From an uncultured Flavobacterium sp. (lineage in GTDB: Bacteria > Bacteroidota > Bacteroidia > Flavobacteriales > Flavobacteriaceae): a DNA stretch of 17,746 nucleotides. Shown in pieces: positions 7,636 through 15,017 of this stretch; the stretch's first letter is position 1; every line of letters begins with the position of its first letter. The stretch covers positions 1 through 17,746 of the forward strand of contig NZ_OY730235.1 of NCBI RefSeq assembly GCF_963422545.1, in the 5' to 3' direction. Under the pieces are notes generated by a model. The model made no database searches. It was not told the DNA's origin and saw only the letters and a list, made by a program, of their open reading frames with translations. The position numbers and the translations under genes were made by a program.

Positions 7636-8418
7636 TTACTTAATTATAACTTTCTTATAACCTCCAGGCACACTATATGGAAAAGAAAGTTCTTCATTAA
7701 ACGAAATATTGTTGTAATTTAAATTAATATTTGTTCTTCCTTTGGGCTGTATAGCATTAATTGCAATGCTTGTTGGAAGTGTTCCCTGACTAAAATCTTT
7801 GCTGTCTGCATAATTAATTTGCAACATTCTGCTTTCTGCAGGTTGTGAAATTTCTTCTTTTTGCAACAAATATTTTTCAGAATCAATATAGAATGATTTT
7901 TTCAAATTGGCATCTTTTTCATCGTCTAAACGAAAAAGGTTTTCTACAATTGTCTGTGTATATTTTCCCTTTTTTAAATCGTCTAAAGCTTCTCCAACCA
8001 ACAGATTCTGAACTTTAGAATAATCCAATTCTGTTCCTAACCATTTGCTCAAACTTGTAAAATCTCCTTCGTAATAAGTGCTGTTTATTTTTTCATAATA
8101 GCTTACTGCTGTTGGCGTAATCAATGCTTTTGCCATTGTAATTCCTAAAAAACGAACGCTTATTAAAATTTGTTTGTCTTTTTCTATTTTAATTTCGGCC
8201 GCTACATTTTGACTTTGTTTTTCGTCAACATATTTTGCACTTGCTTTTATGTATAAAGTCGAAAAATCTAACTTATTGTTATAATGTTTCTCTATTACTT
8301 TTTTGTCTTCTTTTATTGTAACTTCAGTGTTATCGGTATTATTTTGAACAGCCGGCATTTTTGATTTACAAGAAATCACAAAAACCGACAGTAACAATAT
8401 TGCAATATATTTTTTCAT
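7636..8418 (-). CDS. DUF4292 lipoprotein
   Basis: Predicted outer-membrane or periplasmic lipoprotein of 260 residues. MKKYIAILLLSVFVISCKSK shows a type II signal with the lipobox cysteine at residue 17, followed by an Asn/Thr/Lys-rich linker. The rest resembles DUF4292, a Bacteroidetes family with LolA/LolB-like beta-rich architecture. LDFSTLYIKASAKYV and QNVAAEIKIEKDKQILISVR look like its first beta strands, and GITMAKALITPTAVSYYEK is the characteristic central segment. Molecular function is unknown. By fold analogy it may bind a lipid or lipoprotein near the envelope. It lies 15 bases after the TPR gene and 23 before the EnvC-like gene, so it is probably co-transcribed with both. Confidence 0.85.
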   Translation of the reverse strand: MKKYIAILLLSVFVISCKSKMPAVQNNTDNTEVTIKEDKKVIEKHYNNKLDFSTLYIKASAKYVDEKQSQNVAAEIKIEKDKQILISVRFLGITMAKALITPTAVSYYEKINSTYYEGDFTSLSKWLGTELDYSKVQNLLVGEALDDLKKGKYTQTIVENLFRLDDEKDANLKKSFYIDSEKYLLQKEEISQPAESRMLQINYADSKDFSQGTLPTSIAINAIQPKGRTNINLNYNNISFNEELSFPYSVPGGYKKVIIK

Positions 8419-8433
8419 TTGAAATTCTCTCTT

Positions 8434-9786
8434 TTACTTCTTTTGTTTTAATAATTCATTTGCCTTCAAAAAGTATTCCTCTTTTTTCTTAGCATCTCCC
8501 AAACCATTATAAGCCTCTCCAAGCTGAATATTAAAATTTGCTTCAAGTGTTTTGTCGTCTACGACATAATCAAGCCCCATTTCTAAAACGGTTTTTGCAT
8601 TCTTAAATTGTTGCAATTTATTGTTTCCTAAACCTGCATAATAATAAAACTGCGACTGACTCGGATAAACTTCAATCATCGTCATGGCTCGTTTAGTCAT
8701 TGGCTCAAATTGTTTTGCCAGAGCATAGGCTTCAAGCAAAAGCAAATTTGTTTCGCGATCTGTATCTGAATTTGCTTTTAAATCTTTTTCATAATATTTA
8801 ATTGCATTTTCATACTGACCTTTACTATGATAAAATTTCCCAATTTCTTTTGCAACATCAACATTTGGATCGTTATCAAAATAAGATATTGCTTTTTCTA
8901 AATCAGGCGCATACTTCGGGTTTTTATTCACATAAATTAAAAACTCATTTAAGGTACGATGCTTAATTTTTGAATCAATTTTTGAACTTGACAAAATCAC
9001 ATTCATTGATTTAATTGCTTTGTCGGCTTGATTTGCATCCAAATATCCTTTGAATAAACTTACTTGTGCCCACTCAGAATTTGGAATTTCCTTAGCCAAT
9101 TGTTTCGCAACTTCTAACGCTTTATCTGTTTCTTCTGTTTTCGAATATATAAAAATCAGGTCGACATAATTCGATTCTTCTTTTGGATTTTTTTTAATCT
9201 GCTCAATCAGGTTTGAAGCTTCGGCGTTTTGATATTTGCCCTGAGACATAATTTGCATTTTATATCGATCACGATCTTCTGATTTTCCAAATTTATCATT
9301 CATTTCATTGATCGCCAAAAGTGCTTTGTCATATTGATTGGTAATCATATACAACGAAATCAAATCGTCTTTGTACTCTTCATCAAAAACAATTATTTTC
9401 TGAATTGTTTCAATTGCCAAAGGATAATTTTTGGTTTCATAACTTACATCATAAATCCCTAACCAAAACCATTTATTCTTTGGGTCTAATTGAGTCGCTT
9501 TTTCAAAAGAGGTCTGGGCATTACTATATTGTTTTAGAGCCAGATAATTTTTCCCTAATTCAAAATAAGCTACAGCATCATTAGGTTTCAGCTTGATACA
9601 TTTCTCTAATGATACAATAGCTTTATCATAATTTTCAATTCCTTTTTGTTTTAAAGATTCATAAAAAGAGTCTTGATACTCATCTTCAGCCATAGCAATA
9701 TCTTCCGGTTCAGTTTGAGCCATAACCAAAGTTGGATTGCTAAGCAAAACGAAAAATAAAATTGCTAAAACTCCTTTTTGTATCAT
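8434..9786 (-). CDS. Exported tetratricopeptide-repeat protein
   Basis: Protein of 450 residues with a signal peptide (about residues 1-23, ending VMAQ) and TPR helical hairpins along nearly its whole length. Clear repeats include residues about 71-104 (AVAYFELGKNYLALKQYSNA and on), about 312-345 (IGKFYHSKGQYENAIKYYEK) and one at the C-terminus (NIQLGEAYNGLGDAKKKEEY). The middle repeats are more diverged. TPR arrays are protein-docking scaffolds, and no catalytic motif is visible. It sits in the periplasm or on the outer membrane by inference. The neighbours (a DUF4292 lipoprotein 15 bases downstream and a sugar nucleotidyltransferase 49 bases upstream) suggest a part in envelope assembly. 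The ATG at 9786 opens the signal peptide. Confidence 0.9.
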   Translation of the reverse strand: MIQKGVLAILFFVLLSNPTLVMAQTEPEDIAMAEDEYQDSFYESLKQKGIENYDKAIVSLEKCIKLKPNDAVAYFELGKNYLALKQYSNAQTSFEKATQLDPKNKWFWLGIYDVSYETKNYPLAIETIQKIIVFDEEYKDDLISLYMITNQYDKALLAINEMNDKFGKSEDRDRYKMQIMSQGKYQNAEASNLIEQIKKNPKEESNYVDLIFIYSKTEETDKALEVAKQLAKEIPNSEWAQVSLFKGYLDANQADKAIKSMNVILSSSKIDSKIKHRTLNEFLIYVNKNPKYAPDLEKAISYFDNDPNVDVAKEIGKFYHSKGQYENAIKYYEKDLKANSDTDRETNLLLLEAYALAKQFEPMTKRAMTMIEVYPSQSQFYYYAGLGNNKLQQFKNAKTVLEMGLDYVVDDKTLEANFNIQLGEAYNGLGDAKKKEEYFLKANELLKQKK

Positions 9787-9835
9787 TTCTAAAATTTAAT
9801 CTTTAAACAAAAACGAATTTACTTAAAACTATAAT

Positions 9836-10852
9836 TTATTCTAAAACCGAATAATCTCCAATACTGATACTGCTAAATTTACCATCATAAACAACGTGAT
9901 TTCCAATCATTGCATTGTCTAAACTCGCATTTTTTATTTGAGAAAAAGTCTGCACTAAACTGTTTTTAATAACACTATCGCTTACGTGACAACCTTTACC
10001 AATTGATACATTTGGACCAATTGTTGTGTTTTTTAACACTACATTTTCTCCAATATAACATGGTGGAATAATTGTTGAATTTTCCAGTTTTACATCATAA
10101 TCTACTAAATGTTCTCCGTCATTATGCAGGAATCCCAACATTCTGGAATTTGTTTCTACCGTAACATCTTTGTTTCCGCAATCCATCCATTCGTCAACGC
10201 TGCCAGTTTTAAAAACTTTTCCGTTAGTCATCATCGCTTTAATTCCGTCGTTGATTTGATACTCTCCACCATTCTGAATATTATTATCCAGAACACCTTG
10301 AAGTTCTTTTTTCAAATCTCCAACTTCTTTAAAATAATAAATTCCGATAACTGCTAAATCGCTGACAAATTCTTTTGGTTTTTCAACCAATTCTACAATT
10401 TCGTTATAATCATTTAATTTAACAACTCCAAAAGCTTCCGGCTGTTCTACTTGTTTAACCCAAATTACAGCATCTGCTTCCGGATCTAATTCAAAATCAG
10501 CTCTGATTAAAGTATCTGCATAAGCAATTACAGCGGGTCCAGATAACGATTCTTTGGCACACATAATAGCGTGACCTGTTCCTAATGGTAAATCCTGACG
10601 ATAGATTGAAGCTTTAGCGCCCAAACTTCCGGCCAATTCCTCCAAACTTGCCACAAGATCATCTCCAAAAAAAGCAGGATCTCCTAAAATAAAAGCAACT
10701 TCTTCAATAGGTTCTTTTAAAATTTTGGCAATATCTTCAACCAAACGATGAACGATTGATTTTCCTGCAACGGGAATTAATGGTTTTGGAACTGTTAATG
10801 TATGTGGCCTAAGTCTTGATCCTCGACCTGCCATTGGAACGATTATTTTCAT
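9836..10852 (-). CDS. Sugar-phosphate nucleotidyltransferase with left-handed beta-helix tail
   Basis: Cytoplasmic enzyme of 338 residues that should join a sugar 1-phosphate to NTP, giving a nucleotide sugar and pyrophosphate. The N-terminal Rossmann-like domain has the signature MAGRGSRLRPHTLTVPKPL (7-25), GTGHAIM (91-97), a metal-binding aspartate in YADTLI (D113) and VEKPKEF (156-162). A C-terminal hexapeptide-repeat region (about 255-335: CYIGENVVLKNTTIGPNVSI and on) folds as a beta-helix, as in G1P thymidylyltransferase-like and GlmU-like proteins. The GTGHA segment resembles GlmU, but no acetyltransferase function is evident. The exact sugar and nucleotide cannot be told. With the flippase in the same unit, surface polysaccharide supply is the likely role. 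A 209-base gap separates it from dut, so it may also have its own promoter, though none is clear. Confidence 0.87.
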   Translation of the reverse strand: MKIIVPMAGRGSRLRPHTLTVPKPLIPVAGKSIVHRLVEDIAKILKEPIEEVAFILGDPAFFGDDLVASLEELAGSLGAKASIYRQDLPLGTGHAIMCAKESLSGPAVIAYADTLIRADFELDPEADAVIWVKQVEQPEAFGVVKLNDYNEIVELVEKPKEFVSDLAVIGIYYFKEVGDLKKELQGVLDNNIQNGGEYQINDGIKAMMTNGKVFKTGSVDEWMDCGNKDVTVETNSRMLGFLHNDGEHLVDYDVKLENSTIIPPCYIGENVVLKNTTIGPNVSIGKGCHVSDSVIKNSLVQTFSQIKNASLDNAMIGNHVVYDGKFSSISIGDYSVLE

Positions 10853-10959
10853 TTTTGTTTTTATTTTTTATGGGAAGATCTGTTAAAATCTTCTTAGTTT
10901 GGTTCTAGATTTTTAATCTCAAAGATTAATTTATTTTCGCTTCGTGCTGAAATTTTAAC

Positions 10960-11034
10960 CGCAAAGTTCACAAAGTTTTTTTCGCAAAGATTACAAAGTT
11001 TTTCATTTCATTTTTAAGGTCACAAAGTGCAAAA
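10960..11034. repeat. Degenerate CGCAAAG/CACAAAG repeat cluster
   Basis: Seven-base units CGCAAAG (10960-10966), CACAAAG (10969-10975), CGCAAAG (10983-10989), TACAAAG (10992-10998) and CACAAAG (11021-11027) are spaced irregularly in the dut-nucleotidyltransferase gap. The pair CGCAAAG-n2-CACAAAG recurs with a 23-base period. A 7-bp hairpin, TTAATCT (10913-10919) with AGATTAA (10923-10929), lies beside it. From memory, similar AAAG-rich strings are common between flavobacterial genes. Function unknown. Confidence 0.55.
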
Positions 11035-11061
11035 ACTGATTACTGTGACTGCGACTAAAAA

Positions 11062-11496
11062 CTATTTTACTCCAGTACTTCCAAATCCGCCCTCGCCTCT
11101 TGATGTTTCAGAAAGTTCTTCAACTTCTATCCACTCCGCTCTTTCGTGTTTGGCTATAATTAATTGTGCAATTCTTTCTCCGTTTTCAATTACAAATTCT
11201 TCATTTGATAAATTTACTAAAATTACACCTATTTCACCTCTATAATCTGCGTCAACGGTTCCCGGAGAATTTAAAACCGTTACTCCTCTTTTTGCTGCTA
11301 ATCCGCTTCTTGGTCGAACTTGTGCTTCGTAACCAATAGGCAACTCAATAAAAAGTCCCGTTTTTACAATGGCTCTCTCTAATGGTTTTAACGTAATAAC
11401 TTCAGTTAAATTGGCACGCAAATCCATTCCTGCCGAAGCAATTGTTTCGTAGTTTGGTAAAGCGTGTTGTGATTTATTGATAATTTGTATTTTCAT
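11062..11496 (-). CDS. dut: dUTP diphosphatase
   Basis: Hydrolyses dUTP to dUMP and pyrophosphate, which keeps uracil out of DNA and feeds dTMP synthesis; a homotrimer in the cytoplasm. The 144-residue product has all five trimeric dUTPase motifs: AGMDLRA (22-28), RPRSGLAAKRGV (61-72), GTVDADYRGEIGVIL (79-93) with the catalytic Asp at 83 and the uracil-gating Tyr at 85, ERIAQLII (107-114), and the flexible glycine-rich RGEGGFGSTG (133-142) that closes over the phosphates. It is intact and of normal length, starting at the ATG at 11496. It is 28 bases downstream of the flippase, so co-transcribed. Its link to the polysaccharide genes looks like operon packaging rather than shared function. Confidence 0.96.
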   Translation of the reverse strand: MKIQIINKSQHALPNYETIASAGMDLRANLTEVITLKPLERAIVKTGLFIELPIGYEAQVRPRSGLAAKRGVTVLNSPGTVDADYRGEIGVILVNLSNEEFVIENGERIAQLIIAKHERAEWIEVEELSETSRGEGGFGSTGVK

Positions 11497-11524
11497 TTTT
11501 ATTCTAAAAGCTTAAAAAGTAAGC

Positions 11525-12985
11525 TTATTTTTTATTCATAATTCCCTTAATTGTGTCTTTTTCGTTATGATAAACAAAGTAGATAAAGCCTAAAAATAAC
11601 GGAATTCCAACAAAATAATTTTCTCTAAATCCATAAAAAGAAATAGCCGAAAACACTATTGAAATTCCTAAATAAGCTCCAATTTTATTCATATCATAAG
11701 GTATCGGATAATATTTGTTTCCTAAAATATAAGAAATCAACATCATGCTTCCGTAAGCAGAAATGGTTGCAATTGCAGAACCATAGTAACTGTATTTTGG
11801 AATTAAATAATAATTTAAAACCAAAGTCAAAATAGCGCCTACAATCGAAATATAAGCCCCTATTTGTGTTTTGTCTGTCAGTTTATACCAAACTGATAAA
11901 TTGTTGTAAATTCCTAAAAAGAAGTTCGCCAGGATAATCAACGGAACTACTTTCATTGCTTCCCAATAGGATTTATTGTCAAGCAAAAGATATTTCAGAA
12001 CGTCTGCAAAAACAATAACTCCCAACAAAATTAACGATCCCAGAATAACAAAATATTTTGTAATTACGGCATAAGTTTGTGGTGCGTTCTCACTTTTAGC
12101 ATGACTAAAAAAGAAAGGTTCGATTCCTAATCTAAAAGCTGTTGCAAACAGAACCATAAATAATCCTAATTTATAACAGGCTGAATAAGCACCGACTTCA
12201 GATTTTGCAAGGTTTTCCGGTAATAAATATCCTAAAAGAATTTTATCAAAATGCTCATTTACTGCAAATGCTAATCCGGCAACCAAAATTGGTAAACCGT
12301 ATTTCATCATTTTTTTCCAAAGTACCGGATCAAATTTTCTTCCCAATGAAAGATAATTTGGCGAAAGCACAATAAAAGTGGCTAAACTCGCCAGAAGATT
12401 TGCAATAAAAATATAAGCAATCTGGAAATTCTCTACATATAAATTATCCCAAACCGAATTAGGATTTGAAGCGGCCAGTTTAGGCAAATACATTAAGAAG
12501 AATATGTTTAGCAATAAATTGATTAGTACATTTCCAATTTTAATTGCTGCATAAACCTTTGGTCTTTGATTGGCTCTAAGTTTAGAAAATGGTATTAAAA
12601 CCAAAGCATCTAAAACTAAAATCCAAATGGTATAAGTAACATATTGTACGTCAACTTCTGCAAGACTTGCAAGTGTATTTCTAAAAATTAATGCTGCAAA
12701 TAAGAAAATTATCGACGACCAAAATATGGATATTGTAGAAGTTGCAATTACGTTTTTCTTATCTTCTTCGTTACTATAAAATCTAAAAAAAGCGGTTTCC
12801 ATTCCGTAAGAAAGTACCACGTTAAAGAAAACCATCCAAGACAAAACGATCGAAACTTCTCCGTATTCTGCAGTTGGTAAAATACCTGTATACAATCTGA
12901 CCAATAGAAAACTTAGCATTCGCGGCAGAACCGTTGCTAATCCATAAATAGCAGTTTGTTTGAATAGATTTTTATATAATCCCAA
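11525..12985 (-). CDS. Polysaccharide flippase (Wzx/MVF-like)
   Basis: Inner-membrane protein of 486 residues with about 12-14 hydrophobic helices. It belongs to the polysaccharide biosynthesis and flippase branch of the MOP superfamily, which moves lipid-linked oligosaccharides to the outer face. The N-terminus LFKQTAIYGLATVLPRMLSF and LYTGILPTAEYGEVSIV are typical of the family, as is GMETAFFRFYSNEEDKK (about residues 61-77). The C-terminal third is almost entirely membrane (ILTLVLNYYLIPKYSYYGSA and on). The likely start is TTG at 12985, since the next in-frame Met is at residue 23, inside the first helix. It is the first gene of the envelope operon, with a candidate promoter at about 13015-13022. 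Substrate is unknown; the nucleotidyltransferase downstream suggests a surface glycan. Confidence 0.9.
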   Translation of the reverse strand: MGLYKNLFKQTAIYGLATVLPRMLSFLLVRLYTGILPTAEYGEVSIVLSWMVFFNVVLSYGMETAFFRFYSNEEDKKNVIATSTISIFWSSIIFLFAALIFRNTLASLAEVDVQYVTYTIWILVLDALVLIPFSKLRANQRPKVYAAIKIGNVLINLLLNIFFLMYLPKLAASNPNSVWDNLYVENFQIAYIFIANLLASLATFIVLSPNYLSLGRKFDPVLWKKMMKYGLPILVAGLAFAVNEHFDKILLGYLLPENLAKSEVGAYSACYKLGLFMVLFATAFRLGIEPFFFSHAKSENAPQTYAVITKYFVILGSLILLGVIVFADVLKYLLLDNKSYWEAMKVVPLIILANFFLGIYNNLSVWYKLTDKTQIGAYISIVGAILTLVLNYYLIPKYSYYGSAIATISAYGSMMLISYILGNKYYPIPYDMNKIGAYLGISIVFSAISFYGFRENYFVGIPLFLGFIYFVYHNEKDTIKGIMNKK

Positions 12986-13014
12986 AATATATGTGTGTAA
13001 TAAAATTTATAAAA

Positions 13015-13037
13015 CAAAAATAACCAATTCTTTGGTT
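13015..13037 (-). promoter_or_regulatory. Candidate promoter box and dyad for the envelope operon
   Basis: Read on the - strand, TATTTTTG (13022-13015) fits the -7 TAnnTTTG element and lies about 30 bases before the flippase start. No TTG is at the usual -33 spacing. A 6-bp dyad, AACCAA (13022-13027) with TTGGTT (13032-13037), touches the box and might be an operator. Confidence 0.4.
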
Positions 13038-13081
13038 TAATGTTGATTTATTAGGTTCAATAAAAAAACTTGTCCCTAAAT

Positions 13082-13528
13082 TTAATGAGTCATTTTGTTT
13101 TCGTCTACTATTTTAACAAAATGAAAACCTTTTGGTCCATATCCTTGGTTATAATAAAAACGATGTGCGGCAAAATTTCCGGTAAAAGCATCTAAAACTA
13201 TACTACTGCAATCTGTGTCTATGGCTTTTTGTTCAATATAATCTGTCAGTAATTTTCCAATTCCTTTAGATCTAACCTCAGGATTTACGACAAAATTATC
13301 TATTTCAAGATACTTTCCCGTCCATAATTTAGTCGAGGACCAACAGCCGGTAATACCCAAACAAACTCCATTTTCAAAAACACCAATCTGAATATAATTA
13401 TGCGGAACCATATCTGAAAGGTATGTTTTATATTTCTCGACAGATAAATTTGGATAAAGAAATCTCATGGTTTCAATTTGTGCCAACATTTCTTCGACCG
13501 TAGTAAGTTCTTGTATTTGAAGTTTCAT
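13082..13528 (-). CDS. GNAT family N-acetyltransferase
   Basis: Small cytoplasmic acetyltransferase of 148 residues that should transfer acetyl from acetyl-CoA to an amine. The CoA pyrophosphate loop is clear: FVVNPEVRSKGIGKLL (79-94) contains the R/Q-x-x-G-x-G/A pattern as RSKGIG. Motif B follows as VLDAFTGNFAAHRFYYNQGY (111-130). The C-terminal KGFHFVKIV is a usual closing strand. The substrate is not predictable. I chose the ATG at 13528; an in-frame TTG at 13552 lies inside a -7 promoter box. It stands between the envelope operon (97 bases away) and a long gene-free region, with its own promoter. Confidence 0.9.
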   Translation of the reverse strand: MKLQIQELTTVEEMLAQIETMRFLYPNLSVEKYKTYLSDMVPHNYIQIGVFENGVCLGITGCWSSTKLWTGKYLEIDNFVVNPEVRSKGIGKLLTDYIEQKAIDTDCSSIVLDAFTGNFAAHRFYYNQGYGPKGFHFVKIVDENKMTH

Positions 13529-13549
13529 TGTAATAAAAAAATAAGATTT

Positions 13550-13557
13550 CAAAAATA
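13550..13557 (-). promoter_or_regulatory. -7 promoter box for the GNAT gene
   Basis: TATTTTTG on the - strand matches TAnnTTTG exactly. It predicts transcription starting near 13545 and a leader of about 16 bases to the ATG at 13528. No TTG is found at -33 spacing. Confidence 0.45.
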
Positions 13558-13660
13558 CTCATTTTTTTCATTGCGCTGTTATATTAATAAGAACATCTTC
13601 ATGTGAAAAATCTATAATAAATAGCAAAAATTATATAAATTTCCTGAAGTACTTCTGTCG

Positions 13661-13668
13661 TAACTTTG
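13661..13668 (+). promoter_or_regulatory. -7 promoter box of a possible small RNA
   Basis: TAACTTTG matches TAnnTTTG exactly on the + strand, yet no annotated + strand gene follows. The -33 TTG is missing. Transcription would start near 13673. Confidence 0.4.
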
Positions 13669-13789
13669 TATTCAAGGGAATGAGAAAAGCTAAAATACAA
13701 CCCTCAAAAAAGCAAAGCACCGGGACTAATAAAGCTAGTTTGCTCCCATAAAAGACAAGCAATACAGAGTATAAATCTGTATCTATATT

Positions 13790-13862
13790 TTTATAAAATG
13801 GTTCAGATTCTCAGTTTTTGAATTTTGGATTTTGGATAAATTGAGAATCTCCATTTTATAAA
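13790..13862. repeat. Large interrupted hairpin (12 + 9 bp)
   Basis: Bases 13790-13801 pair perfectly with 13851-13862 (12 bp). After a three-base bulge, AGATTCTCA (13805-13813) pairs with TGAGAATCT (13842-13850). The 28-base loop contains a tandem ATTTTGG repeat. It could be an RNA element or a small palindromic repeat unit. Confidence 0.65.
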
Positions 13863-13891
13863 TTTACTTCAAAAATAACAACCCTATATAT

Positions 13892-13926
13892 AAAAAAAGG
13901 GCCAACAATTACTTGTTGGCTCTTTT
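13892..13926. terminator. Terminator of the Ter operon, possibly bidirectional
   Basis: GCCAACAA (13901-13908) pairs with TTGTTGGC (13913-13920) around TTAC, extended by GG and A residues against CTCTTTT. On the - strand a run of seven U follows, strong enough to end the TerC transcript about 260 bases after its stop. On the + strand the U run is weaker. Confidence 0.8.
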
Positions 13927-14186
13927 GCTTTTATCTTAAAATTAAAAATTTATCTACATGATCTAACCTTTTATTGTAATTTAAAAAATTGAATCTAGTC
14001 CTTCTGAGTTCAAAAAACCATATTTAATTTTTTAAACACAAAAATCAAAAGCTACTCTTCTAAATCACACTTTAGATATCGGTTCATTTTGTTAGATTTT
14101 AAAACATTATGACTTAAAAAAGTAAAAAGGATAAGTACATTTTCACTCCATTTTTTAAACTAAATAGGTATCTAATAAATAAAAAG

Positions 14187-14987
14187 TTAATCATTAGAAG
14201 AAACTAAATTCTTTTTTGGAAAATTAAAAAATATTGAAGTTAAAATAGGTATAAAGAAAATTGCTACAGTCAAAACAGAAATACCAATATCAGCAGTATG
14301 ACTACCTAAGAAAACACTAAATGGACTTTCAGGATAAAAATGCTCCACTAGAGATAACGTTAATTTAATACCTAAAATTGCAATTACTATGAAAGCCGCA
14401 GTTTCAAGAAAATTATATTTCTCCATTAGTTTTACAAACCATTGCGCAATAAAACGCATTGCCAAAATACCTATGAAAACACCGATACAAACTAAAATAA
14501 TATTGGGTGTAAAAGCTACAGCTGCAAAAACATTATCAATAGAAAATGCCATATCCATTAATTCAACAAGACATACTGTTGCCCAAAAAGTACCTAATGA
14601 TCCAACTGTGAGTTTATATAGCCAATTACTTTCTTTGTCTATTGTATCATCATCTTCACTTTCAGTTTGTTTACTTTTCCAGTAATCATAGACTAAGTAT
14701 AGTAAATACAATCCTCCCAGTGGTTTAAGCCACCAAATTTTTATTAGAAAAGCAGCAAAAATCATAGCCAATCCTCTAAAGAAATAAGCTCCCCAAATAC
14801 CATATTTTAGTGCTTTATCCCGTTGATTTTGTGGCAAGTCCATTACCATTGTAGCCAAAACAGCCGCATTATCAACCGAAAGTAAACTTTCAATAATTAT
14901 TAGATTTCCAATAATCGCTAATGATGCTCCTGGATGGCTGATTATTTCTTGCCATAGTGTGCTAATGTGAAGAATTAATTCGTTCAT
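14187..14987 (-). CDS. terC: TerC family integral membrane protein
   Basis: Membrane protein of 266 residues with about seven to nine spans, of the TerC family. Members include the tellurite-resistance protein TerC and Alx/MeeF-type Mn2+ exporters. The two internally related halves each carry the acidic family motif: ESLLSVDNAAVLA (33-45) and ELMDMAFSIDNVFAA (142-156), where D39, D145 and D151 are candidate metal ligands. An acidic cytoplasmic loop (ESEDDD, about 109-114) separates the halves. It begins 30 bases after the kinase stop and so is probably the last gene of a phosphatase-kinase-TerC operon. That context favours the Ter stress-response role over a lone manganese exporter. The ATG at 14987 is the start. 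Confidence 0.9.
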   Translation of the reverse strand: MNELILHISTLWQEIISHPGASLAIIGNLIIIESLLSVDNAAVLATMVMDLPQNQRDKALKYGIWGAYFFRGLAMIFAAFLIKIWWLKPLGGLYLLYLVYDYWKSKQTESEDDDTIDKESNWLYKLTVGSLGTFWATVCLVELMDMAFSIDNVFAAVAFTPNIILVCIGVFIGILAMRFIAQWFVKLMEKYNFLETAAFIVIAILGIKLTLSLVEHFYPESPFSVFLGSHTADIGISVLTVAIFFIPILTSIFFNFPKKNLVSSND

Positions 14988-15017
14988 TTTTAAATATTAA
15001 TTAGGTTAGATTTTAAA

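Larger units (their letters stand above)
13673..13926 (+). ncRNA. Candidate structured small RNA
   Basis: A transcript from the box at 13661-13668 to the terminator at 13892-13926 would be about 250 bases. Within it are AGCAAA (13711-13716) pairing with TTTGCT (13739-13744), a perfect 7-bp hairpin ATACAGA (13762-13768) with TCTGTAT (13776-13782), and the large hairpin at 13790-13862. An ATG at 13680 opens a 23-codon reading frame ending at 13751 (MRKAKIQPSKKQ and on), so a tiny peptide is another possibility. I recognise no known RNA family with certainty. The evidence is architectural only. Confidence 0.3.
13558..14186. other. Gene-free region between GNAT and TerC
   Basis: About 630 AT-rich bases with no protein gene I can support. 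The part from 13661 to 13926 holds a promoter-like box, three hairpins and a terminator, listed separately. The part from 13930 to 14186 is presumably the 3' untranslated end of the TerC transcript. It shows only a short hairpin, TCTAAA (14057-14062) with TTTAGA (14069-14074), and nothing else recognisable. No tRNA or known riboswitch pattern was seen. Confidence 0.7.

Noticed and set aside
10875..10898. GAAGAT/ATCTTC hairpin as a terminator
   Set aside because: Only six base pairs and no U run on either strand.
10960..11034. CRISPR-like array
   Set aside because: Units are only 7 bases, spacers irregular and similar in composition, and no cas genes are nearby.
13529..13552. TTG start for the GNAT gene adding eight residues
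   Set aside because: It lies in the TATTTTTG promoter box; the ATG at 13528 gives a normal GNAT start.
13680..13751. 23-codon reading frame as a separate gene
   Set aside because: No recognised family, no ribosome-binding signal and very short; kept only as an alternative reading of the small RNA candidate.
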